Of a stretch of 64,000 nucleotides of DNA, positions 1-7,066 are shown in pieces; within the stretch, counting starts at the first letter, position 1, and each line of letters begins with the position of its first letter. The notes beneath the pieces were generated by a model. That model had not been told where the DNA came from, made no database searches, and saw nothing but the letters and a program-made list of their open reading frames with translations. Source of the stretch: Ornithinimicrobium sp. F0845. GTDB taxonomy: Bacteria; Actinomycetota; Actinomycetes; Actinomycetales; Dermatophilaceae. The position numbers and the translations under genes were made by a program. The DNA is taken from the NCBI RefSeq assembly GCF_023015765.1, contig NZ_JALKAL010000007.1, positions 124,001-188,000 on the forward strand, read 5' to 3'.

Positions 1-1
1 T

Positions 2-2029
2 GGCGCCAGCGTACTGCGCAGCGAAGCGGCTCAGGAGTGGCTTGCCCTGCTCGACGCGATGGCCGCACCGCACCGCTCGATGCTCACCCGGGCCGCCGCC
101 CTGACCAACCTGGTGGGTCTGACCGCCGCAGAGCTGGACAACGGCGGTGACGACCTGGACGACGAGCTCGCCGCCCGGATGCGCCGCCTCGCCGACGTCT
201 ACGCCAAGCAGGGGGCGGCCGCCGTGCTGGAGTCCCTCACCATCGGCGGCCTGCCTGCCCGGGTGCTGGGACAGGTCGGCGGCGAGCGTCAGCTCACCGA
301 CCTGCAGCACGTCGGCGAGCTGCTGCACGAGACCAGCCAACAGTCCTCCGGCGGCGGCCGACTGGGCCTGGCGACTCTCATCGAGTGGTTGCGGGCCCAG
401 ATGGCCGACGACGCGCCCCTGGTCTCCGGGGCACGCAGCCGGCGCCTGGACTCCGACGCCGCCGCCGTGCAGCTCGTGACGATCCACGCCAGCAAGGGTC
501 TGCAGTACCCCATCGTCTACTGCCCCGCCCTGTTCGACCGCTGGGTCAGCAAGACACCGACCATCCCGCTGTTCCACGAGGACGGCGAGGAGCGGCTCCG
601 CTGCCGCGACGTGGGCGGTGAGGACCCGGCCAACCCGGGGTGGGCCGAGTCCGTGGCCCGCCACAAGGCCGAGGACGCCGGCGAGGCCCTGCGCCTGCTC
701 TACGTCGCCGTCACCCGCGCCCAGTCCCAGGTCGTGCTGTGGTGGTCACCCACCAACAACACCGGCAACTCCGCCCTGCACCGACTGCTGTTCGGCCGCG
801 AGCCGGGCGGCGAGCCCCGGGTCCCCGACAGCGTCCCGGTCCCGCGCAACGACGCGGAGGCCTCCGCTCGTCTGCAGGAGTGGGCCGACCGGGGGGCCTT
901 CACGCTCGAGCTGGCCGACCACGCCACCGCGACACCGGCCCCGCCCGCCGCCACCCGGCCCCACCTGTCCATCCGCGCACTGGACCGGGCCATCGACACG
1001 ACCTGGCGGCGCACGTCCTACACCTCACTGTCCACCCCACGGGACACCGAGGGGCACGAGCTCACTGGCGGGGTCGGCAGCGAGCCCGAGGTCGCGCCCC
1101 GCGACGACGAGCCGGACACACCTCAGCCGGCTGCGGCCGTCGAGCCCGCACTCCCCGGCCTGGCAGCGGTCATCCCGGGCACCGACGTGCCCAGCCCGAT
1201 GGCGGATCTGCCGGTCGGGGCGACCTTCGGCTCGCTGGTCCACGGCGTGCTCGAACACGCCGACCCGCAGGCGCCCGACCTGCGCGCCGAGTTCCTCGAG
1301 CACATCCACGAACAACGCGTGTGGTGGCCCGTCGACCTCGATCCGGAAGAGCTCGCCGACGCCCTGGTCGCCGTCTGTGACAGTCCGCTCGGGCCGCTCG
1401 CAGGCGATGCGACCCTGCGTCAGATCGGGCGACCGGACCGGCTGTGCGAGCTCGACTTCGAGCTGCCGCTGGGCGGCGGCGACGTGCGCGCCCGTCCCTC
1501 CGGCGCACGGCTGGGTGATCTCGCTCCGCTGCTGCGCGAACACCTGCCGCCGGGCGACGCCGTCCGCGCCTGGGCCGAGGTGCTCGACGCACAACCGGCA
1601 CTGGCGGACCAGGACCTGCGCGGCTACCTGACCGGGTCGGTCGACGTGGTCCTGCGCACCGGCGGCCGCTACCTGGTGGTGGACTACAAGACGAACTGGC
1701 TCGGACCGTTCGGTGACCCGGAGCAGCCACTGACTGCCGCGTCCTACCGGCCGGAGGCGCTGGTCGAGGCGATGGGCCACTCCTCCTACCCGCTGCAGGC
1801 CCTGCTGTATGCCGTGGTCGCTCACCGGTTCCTGCGCTGGCGGGTCCGGGACTACACCCCGCGACGGCACCTCGGCGGGGTGCTCTACCTCTATGTGCGC
1901 GGGATGTGTGGGCCGCGGACTCCCGAGATCGACGGCAACCCGTGTGGTGTCTTCTCCTGGAAGCCACCGGTCGCGCTGGTGGAGGCGGTCTCCGACCTGC
2001 TGGACGGTGCCGAGGAGGGAGCGGCATGA
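2..2029 (+). CDS. recB: RecB-like exonuclease V beta subunit, 3' part (5' end outside window)
   Basis: The frame is open from base 2, so the gene begins upstream of the window. The visible 675 residues are the C-terminal half of a RecB-type helicase-nuclease, which unwinds and trims double-strand ends with RecC and RecD. Visible motifs are the UvrD-type C-terminal helicase motifs (VTIHASKGLQYP near residue 160, YVAVTRAQSQV near residue 235), then a RecB nuclease domain with HGVLEH, a VVDYKTNW core (Asp and Lys of the PD-(D/E)XK site, near residue 560) and QALLYAV. A Pro/Ala/Glu-rich linker lies between helicase and nuclease parts. The stop codon overlaps the recD start as ATGA, so the two are translationally coupled. 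The family assignment is secure; the N-terminus cannot be judged. Confidence 0.93.
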   Translation, partial: GASVLRSEAAQEWLALLDAMAAPHRSMLTRAAALTNLVGLTAAELDNGGDDLDDELAARMRRLADVYAKQGAAAVLESLTIGGLPARVLGQVGGERQLTDLQHVGELLHETSQQSSGGGRLGLATLIEWLRAQMADDAPLVSGARSRRLDSDAAAVQLVTIHASKGLQYPIVYCPALFDRWVSKTPTIPLFHEDGEERLRCRDVGGEDPANPGWAESVARHKAEDAGEALRLLYVAVTRAQSQVVLWWSPTNNTGNSALHRLLFGREPGGEPRVPDSVPVPRNDAEASARLQEWADRGAFTLELADHATATPAPPAATRPHLSIRALDRAIDTTWRRTSYTSLSTPRDTEGHELTGGVGSEPEVAPRDDEPDTPQPAAAVEPALPGLAAVIPGTDVPSPMADLPVGATFGSLVHGVLEHADPQAPDLRAEFLEHIHEQRVWWPVDLDPEELADALVAVCDSPLGPLAGDATLRQIGRPDRLCELDFELPLGGGDVRARPSGARLGDLAPLLREHLPPGDAVRAWAEVLDAQPALADQDLRGYLTGSVDVVLRTGGRYLVVDYKTNWLGPFGDPEQPLTAASYRPEALVEAMGHSSYPLQALLYAVVAHRFLRWRVRDYTPRRHLGGVLYLYVRGMCGPRTPEIDGNPCGVFSWKPPVALVEAVSDLLDGAEEGAA

Positions 2030-3984
2030 CCGAGACGACAACAGGGCCGAGTGGCTCACCCGGCCCGACCGGCGTTGCCCCGCTCGAGCTGTTCGAGGCC
2101 ACCGACGAGCACGACCGCCGGATCGCGCGCGGGGCCAGTGGGGTGCTCGGGCAGCTCAACGCGGCGTGCCTGCTGACGTCCGCGGATCTGCACGTCGCCC
2201 GCACCCTCGCGCGGGCGGCAGGCGGGATCGAGGAGTCCTCGGTCGACGCCGCGCTGGTGGCTGCGGCCCTGGCGACCCGCGCCGTGCGCACCGGCTCGGT
2301 GGCCGTGGACCTGTCCCAGCTGGACCCCGCGCTGCGCACCCTGGACGAGCCGCCCGACCTGCCCTGGGCGGACTCCGCAGACTGGACCCGCCAGCTCCTG
2401 GACAGCTCCCTGGTCCGTCAGGGCGCCCTCGTCGTCGAGCACGGACTGGTCTATCTGCAGCGCTACCACCACCAGGAGGTCCAGGTCGTGCACGACCTGG
2501 TGACCCGGGCGGCGCAGCCACCACCGGTGCTGGACACCGAGCGCCTCGAGACCGCCCTGGCTCGCGTCTTCCCGCAGGGTTGGGAGGAACAGCGCGAGGC
2601 CGCGCGGGTGGCCACGGCCTCGTGGACAAGCGTCATCACCGGCGGACCGGGCACCGGCAAGACGAGCACGGTGGCAGGAGTGCTCGCGCTGCTCGCCGAG
2701 CAGGCCGGCACCGACCAGCTGCTGCGGGTTGGGCTGGCTGCTCCGACCGGCAAGGCCGCCGCCCGGATGCAGGAGGCCGTCGCCGAGGCACTGCAGGACA
2801 TCCTGGCGCGCACCGACGACCCGGCCGCCCGCGCGGCCATCGAGCCGCTCCGCGACGTCACCGCGGTCACCCTGCACCGGCTCCTGGGGTACCGCCCAGG
2901 CTCCTCCACGCGCTTCCGCCACGACCGCGAGCACCACCTCCCGCACGACGTCGTCCTCATCGACGAGACCTCGATGGTGTCACTGACCCACATGGCTCGG
3001 TTGCTCGAGGCGTTGCGCCCGACCGCCCGGCTGATCCTGGTCGGCGACCCGAACCAGCTCGTCTCGATCGATGCCGGGGCGGTGCTGGCCGACCTGGTGG
3101 CCGGGGACGTCGAGGTCAAAGCCGTCGAGGACTCCCGGCCAGGTTCTGGGACCCCAGCCGGTTCCGGGACCAGAGCCGGTGCCGCTCCCCCGCGTCCGGT
3201 GACCGTGGCCCGGCTGCGCACCTCGCACCGCTTCGGCGAAGAGATCGGCACCCTCGCGGAGGCGCTGCGGGTGGGCGACGCGGACGCAGTCCTGGACGCC
3301 CTGCGCTCCGGCCACGGGAGCGACGGCCAGGTGACCTGGGTCGAGGATCCCGACCCCACGGCATACTTGCGGCCGTTGCTGACCCGACACGCCCTGGGCG
3401 TCTACCGCGCGGCCCAGGCGGGCCAGAGCCTGGAAGCCCTCGACCTGCTGGCCGCACACCGGCTGTTGTGCGCCCACCGCGAGGGACCGTGGGGTGTGCG
3501 GACCTGGAACCGGGCGGTCGAGGGCTGGCTCACCGAGGAGACCGGCGACGGGCTCTACGACCCGATGTATGTCGGGCGGCCGCTGCTGGTGACGGCCAAC
3601 GACTACGCGACCGGCGTGTTCAACGGGGACACGGGGGTGGTCGTGGCCATCCGTCGGGAGGACGGACACAGTGGTCGGGTCGCGGTGGTGCGGGGCAGCG
3701 AGGGTGACCAGACCTTCGGGACCAGCCGCCTGGGCGACGTCGAGACGATGCATGCCATGACCGTGCACAAGGCGCAGGGCAGCCAGGCAGAGGAGATCAC
3801 CGTGCTGCTGCCGCCGGAGGAGTCTCCTCTGCTGACACGCGAGCTCTTCTACACCGCCGTGACCCGGGCGCGGACCCGCGTGCGGGTGGTCGGCAGCGAG
3901 ACCGCGGTCCGGGCTGCGGTCGGACGTCGGGTCCAGCGGGCCAGTGGGCTCCGACAGCGGCTGGCAGAGGTCACCGGCAGGTAG
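2026..3984 (+). CDS. recD: RecD exonuclease V alpha subunit (SF1 helicase)
   Basis: 652 residues. The start is the ATG overlapping the recB stop (ATGA) with GAGGAGGGA just upstream; a longer open frame from 1906 lies inside recB and is rejected. RecD is the 5'-3' motor of RecBCD. The Walker A motif GGPGTGKTS is near residue 205, Walker B LIDETSM near 312, the late helicase motif MTVHKAQGSQ near 575 and the TAVTRAR motif near 610. A Gly/Ser/Thr/Pro-rich insert with a short tandem repeat (about residues 370-388) sits between the ATPase half and the C-terminal helicase half; it looks like a disordered loop. The length is normal for actinobacterial RecD. Confidence 0.94.
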   Translation: MTETTTGPSGSPGPTGVAPLELFEATDEHDRRIARGASGVLGQLNAACLLTSADLHVARTLARAAGGIEESSVDAALVAAALATRAVRTGSVAVDLSQLDPALRTLDEPPDLPWADSADWTRQLLDSSLVRQGALVVEHGLVYLQRYHHQEVQVVHDLVTRAAQPPPVLDTERLETALARVFPQGWEEQREAARVATASWTSVITGGPGTGKTSTVAGVLALLAEQAGTDQLLRVGLAAPTGKAAARMQEAVAEALQDILARTDDPAARAAIEPLRDVTAVTLHRLLGYRPGSSTRFRHDREHHLPHDVVLIDETSMVSLTHMARLLEALRPTARLILVGDPNQLVSIDAGAVLADLVAGDVEVKAVEDSRPGSGTPAGSGTRAGAAPPRPVTVARLRTSHRFGEEIGTLAEALRVGDADAVLDALRSGHGSDGQVTWVEDPDPTAYLRPLLTRHALGVYRAAQAGQSLEALDLLAAHRLLCAHREGPWGVRTWNRAVEGWLTEETGDGLYDPMYVGRPLLVTANDYATGVFNGDTGVVVAIRREDGHSGRVAVVRGSEGDQTFGTSRLGDVETMHAMTVHKAQGSQAEEITVLLPPEESPLLTRELFYTAVTRARTRVRVVGSETAVRAAVGRRVQRASGLRQRLAEVTGR

Positions 3985-4081
3985 TGCGGTCTGGGGCGGT
4001 GTCGACCTGACGGTCACCCTCGCGGTCCGCTCAGCGGTCGCAGGGCCCGGTCCGGTCAGCGTCCGCAGTGCGCGGTACCCG

Positions 4082-4390
4082 TCAGCGGCCGTAGCGGTCC
4101 TTGAGGTCCCGGATCTGGTCCCGCAGCTGCTGCTCCTGGGCGCGCTCCTCCTCGGTCGGCTCCGTCCCCCCGAGGCCGACGGTCACCTCGTCCAGGAAGT
4201 TGTCGACCTCTTCCATGTCGTAGCCGCCGCGCCGGGTCGCGAAGCGCGCCCCGAGGATGTCGGGCACCGGGGCGCCAGTCGCCAGCGCGGTGAACAGTTG
4301 GTCCACGAAGGCGTCGACGTCGTCCGTGGCGTAGCCGGCTTTGAGGAAGCCGGCCGTGCGGAAGGTGGGGCGTCCTGCGGGATCGGTCAT
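4082..4390 (-). CDS. Small DivIVA-domain-like protein
   Basis: 102 residues. It carries two copies of the DivIVA-type motif: TAGFLKAGYATDDVDAFVDQ near the N-terminus and GGYDMEEVDNFLDEV near residues 55-70, followed by a short charged Glu/Arg/Gln-rich helix likely to form a coiled coil. Proteins of this type occur widely in actinobacteria beside cell-growth or division genes; a polar or septal role is inferred from the family, not shown. The gene starts 6 bp after the DUF4333 lipoprotein ends, and its AGAGGA ribosome-binding site lies inside that gene's last codons, so the two form an operon. Confidence 0.8.
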   Translation of the reverse strand: MTDPAGRPTFRTAGFLKAGYATDDVDAFVDQLFTALATGAPVPDILGARFATRRGGYDMEEVDNFLDEVTVGLGGTEPTEEERAQEQQLRDQIRDLKDRYGR

Positions 4391-4396
4391 GGTCCT

Positions 4397-4759
4397 CTAC
4401 TCCGTCGTCGTGTGGTCGTCGGTCAGACCGTGGTCGTCCGGGACGCCGACGGCCAGGGGCTCGAGCCGATAGCGGAGCTCGTCGCCGCTGACCTCGGTCA
4501 CCACGACCCGCACCCGGTCCACGGGCTGGCCGAAGGCGTCCTCGTCGACGAGTTCGACCGTGCACACCGCCACGGTGCCAACGGTCGCCTCGACACCGGT
4601 GGGGCAGGTGACCGACTGCACCTCGATGCCCTGGGTGGCCAGGCCGTCGCGGACGCTCTGCTGCACGTCCGCCGCCGACACCTCGCCCCCGGCGCAGCCG
4701 CCCAGCAGCAGCGCGGCAGCCGCCACCACAGCACTGATCAGCCCGCGCTTCCGGCGCAC
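4397..4759 (-). CDS. DUF4333-type lipoprotein
   Basis: 120 residues from a GTG start at 4759, chosen because AGGAGG lies about 5 bases upstream; an ATG at 4792 would add 11 residues in front of the signal peptide. The N-terminus is a lipoprotein signal: Arg/Lys, a hydrophobic stretch, then the lipobox LLGGC. The mature part has the DUF4333 pattern, with paired cysteines (SVTCPTGVEA and AVCTVEL) and a small alpha/beta fold. It is a secreted, membrane-anchored protein of unknown function, co-transcribed with the DivIVA-like gene. The family call is fairly confident; no function can be given. Confidence 0.82.
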   Translation of the reverse strand: MRRKRGLISAVVAAAALLLGGCAGGEVSAADVQQSVRDGLATQGIEVQSVTCPTGVEATVGTVAVCTVELVDEDAFGQPVDRVRVVVTEVSGDELRYRLEPLAVGVPDDHGLTDDHTTTE

Positions 4760-4875
4760 GATGCCTCCTCCTGGCTTCCCTGACCTCGCCAACAGGGTAG
4801 GCCAGCCCAGGTCATCGGCGACAGCCGTCGCGGTCGGGGTGTCTCGGCGTCACACGGTCCCGGGGTGACTCGGCA

Positions 4876-5652
4876 TCACAGGGTCGCGCTGGACCAGACG
4901 TTGCCGGACTCCGCGACGAGGTCGACGCCCTCGACGCCGGGGTCGGCGATCACCCAGCTGTTGGGCCGGTCCGCGTCCAGGGTCCACTGGCCCGCGTCCT
5001 GCGTGCTGCCGTCCAGCAGCCGCAGCCGGCACAGATAGCTGCGCCCCGGCTCGCCCGAGGCGATGTCCACGACCAGCATCGGCTCACCGTGGCTCCAGCT
5101 GCGGGAGACCGTCCCGACGCGGGCACCGTCCGCAGTCATCAGCGCTGCGCCGGAGGACACCTCGGGCCCTATCGACCCAGGGCTCTCGGTCGGTGCCTGC
5201 CGATCGGCCGTCGACGGCTGCTCGGTCGCGGGTGCTCCCCCGAGCCCGTCCCCGAGCGCCAGGGTCAGGCCCGACCCCGCCCCAAGGCCGATCACGGCGG
5301 CGGCCGCGACCCCCGCCCAGGGCGGCACCCGGCGGGAGCGGGGTGTGGGCACCTGCTTGGCCTGACCACCGACCAGCCCAACGGGCCGCGGACCCGCCGG
5401 TTCCCCACCGCTCATGCCGAGCCGGTCGAGCACGGCTGCGGTGAACCCGGTGCCGGGCTCCGCGCGGGGCACCGCGGGCAGGGTCGCCTCGACGGCGACG
5501 GACAGCGCGTCGAGGTCGGTGCGGCAGGCGGGGCAGTCCGCGACGTGCGCCACCACCGCGTCCCGTTGGGGCCCGGTGAGGTGCCCGAGAGCCAGGTCGA
5601 CGAGCACCTCGGGGGCTGGGTGGTCGGTGTAGGGCCCGGCGTGCTCGGTCAC
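4876..5652 (-). CDS. Zinc-finger anti-sigma factor with one membrane segment
   Basis: 258 residues. The N-terminal cytoplasmic domain carries the anti-sigma zinc-finger signature (VVAHVADCPACRTDL: His, then CxxC, near residues 34-41). A Pro/Arg-rich linker leads to one membrane helix (about residues 115-137), then an extracytoplasmic domain of the RskA/anti-sigma-K type. It should hold the adjacent sigma factor inactive until an outside signal triggers release. Its start overlaps the sigma gene's stop by 4 bp, the usual coupled arrangement. The inducing signal cannot be told from sequence. Confidence 0.88.
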   Translation of the reverse strand: MTEHAGPYTDHPAPEVLVDLALGHLTGPQRDAVVAHVADCPACRTDLDALSVAVEATLPAVPRAEPGTGFTAAVLDRLGMSGGEPAGPRPVGLVGGQAKQVPTPRSRRVPPWAGVAAAAVIGLGAGSGLTLALGDGLGGAPATEQPSTADRQAPTESPGSIGPEVSSGAALMTADGARVGTVSRSWSHGEPMLVVDIASGEPGRSYLCRLRLLDGSTQDAGQWTLDADRPNSWVIADPGVEGVDLVAESGNVWSSATL

Positions 5653-6239
5653 GGGATCACCTCCTCCGGGTCGCTGCCAGCGTAGGCCGCGCGCAGGCGT
5701 TGCAGACCGTCCCGGATCCGGGTCTTGGCCGTGCCGAGCGGGATCTGCTCACGCTCACTGACCTCCCGTGCGGTGCAGCCGCCGACCACCGCGAGCACGA
5801 CGGCGCGCGCCTGGCTCGGGGAGAGCTGGTGCAGCCGCTGGACCGCCCGCTCAGTCTCGAGGCGGTGGGCGGTGGTCTCAGCGAGGTCCGGCGAGCCGAG
5901 CGTGTCTTCCACGAGCTGGTCGAGGAACTCGCCGTCCGTGGGCACCGGGCGCCGGGCTCGGACGGCGTCGATCGCTGTGTTCCGGGTGATGGTGAGCAGC
6001 CAGGTGAGCACCGAGGCCCGCCGGATGTCGTAGCTGTCAGCAGCACGCCATGCCTTCACGAACACCTCCTGACTCACGTCCTCCGCCAACCCGGGGTCCC
6101 GGGTGATGCTCAGCGCCAGGCCGAACACGGCGCCCTGGAACCGCCGCACGAACGCGTCGGCCGCCTGGGGGTCGGCCAGCGCCAGCCCCGCGAGCAGCGA
6201 GGCATCGGCCGCCCGGTCGGCTCTCGGAAGGCGCGGCAT
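5649..6239 (-). CDS. ECF RNA polymerase sigma factor
   Basis: 196 residues from the ATG at 6239. A longer open frame to 6620 runs antisense through the divergent lipoprotein gene and gives a low-complexity Val/Ser tail, so it is rejected. Region 2 is visible (DPGLAEDVSQEVFVKAWRAA and VLTWLLTITRNTAIDAVRAR), and region 4 follows (LSPSQARAVVLAVVGGCT with GTAKTRIRDGLQRLR). The pairing with a membrane zinc-finger anti-sigma factor resembles the SigK/RskA group. It is divergent from a surface lipoprotein, with a 12-bp palindrome in the shared intergenic region; the lipoprotein is a plausible regulon member. Confidence 0.93.
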   Translation of the reverse strand: MPRLPRADRAADASLLAGLALADPQAADAFVRRFQGAVFGLALSITRDPGLAEDVSQEVFVKAWRAADSYDIRRASVLTWLLTITRNTAIDAVRARRPVPTDGEFLDQLVEDTLGSPDLAETTAHRLETERAVQRLHQLSPSQARAVVLAVVGGCTAREVSEREQIPLGTAKTRIRDGLQRLRAAYAGSDPEEVIP

Positions 6240-6269
6240 GTCAGGGGATACGGGCGCACGACCCGGAGG

Positions 6270-6281
6270 GATTGGCCAATC
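6270..6281. promoter_or_regulatory. 12-bp palindrome between divergent sigma factor and lipoprotein genes
   Basis: GATTGGCCAATC is a perfect palindrome centred between the divergent starts at 6239 and 6340, 58 bp upstream of the lipoprotein ATG. Position and symmetry suggest an operator for a dimeric regulator. The protein that would bind it is unknown. Confidence 0.4.
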
Positions 6282-6339
6282 TCCACGGCCACCCGGGGCC
6301 GTACCACCCTCCACGACAACTCCTATGACTGGAGGAACC

Positions 6340-6966
6340 ATGAACCGCACACGCACGATGTTGCCCGCGACGGCGCTCATCGCCGCGACGGCGCTGGCCG
6401 CCTGCGGGAGCGACGACCCAGACCAGTCTGGCACCAATGCCACACCACCGGCCGAAACCACCACCGAGGAGATGACCGACGACGCGACGACGACGGAGGA
6501 CATGACCGACGACGCGACGACGACCGAGGACACCGACGAGTCCACCGCCACCGACGACATGTCCGGGGAGACCGGCGGCGAGGCGATGGGTCCCGGGCCC
6601 GTGGTCGCGACGGCCGACACCGACCTGGGGACGATCCTGGTCGACGGCGAGGGGATGACCCTCTACCTGTTCACCCAGGACAGCCCGAACACCTCGGTGT
6701 GCTTCGACGACTGCCTCGCGGCCTGGCCCATCCTCGAGGGCGAGCCAACCGCCGGCGAGGGCACGGACGACAGCCTGCTCGGCTCGTTCGAGCGCGAGGA
6801 CGGCACCGTCCAGGCGACGTATGACGGGTGGCCGCTGTACTACTTCGCCCAGGACCAGGCACCGGGTGACGTCACCGGCCAGGCCGTCAACGACGTCTGG
6901 TGGGTCATTGACGCCGACGGTGCGGCCATCACCGAGGCACCTCAGAGCGGTGGTCTGGGCTACTGA
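6340..6966 (+). CDS. Secreted lipoprotein with YxFxxD-type repeats (COG4315-like)
   Basis: 208 residues from ATG 6340, with GGAGGA 4 bp upstream. The N-terminal signal peptide ends at the lipobox LAACG. An acidic Thr/Asp/Glu-rich linker follows, containing two copies of MTDDATTTED encoded by a 30-bp tandem repeat (about 6472-6531). The mature domain has the paired motifs of the COG4315 predicted-lipoprotein family: MTLYLFTQDSPNTSVCFDDC...AAWP and WPLYYFAQDQAPGD. Function in this family is unknown; some members sit beside sigma/anti-sigma pairs, as here. The linker repeat is likely a length-variable spacer. Confidence 0.85.
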   Translation: MNRTRTMLPATALIAATALAACGSDDPDQSGTNATPPAETTTEEMTDDATTTEDMTDDATTTEDTDESTATDDMSGETGGEAMGPGPVVATADTDLGTILVDGEGMTLYLFTQDSPNTSVCFDDCLAAWPILEGEPTAGEGTDDSLLGSFEREDGTVQATYDGWPLYYFAQDQAPGDVTGQAVNDVWWVIDADGAAITEAPQSGGLGY

Positions 6967-7066
6967 CCAAGATCGCCCTGCCGAGCCCGGGCTCTGCCGC
7001 ACGTGGGCCGTCGCCGTGGCTAGCCGGTGCTAGTCCGTGGCTGGGCGGGTGCGCTCGCGGCTGGCC

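Noticed and set aside
1906-2025. Longer RecD start at 1906
   Set aside because: Lies inside recB in another frame; the ATGA overlap with a good ribosome-binding site is the normal layout.
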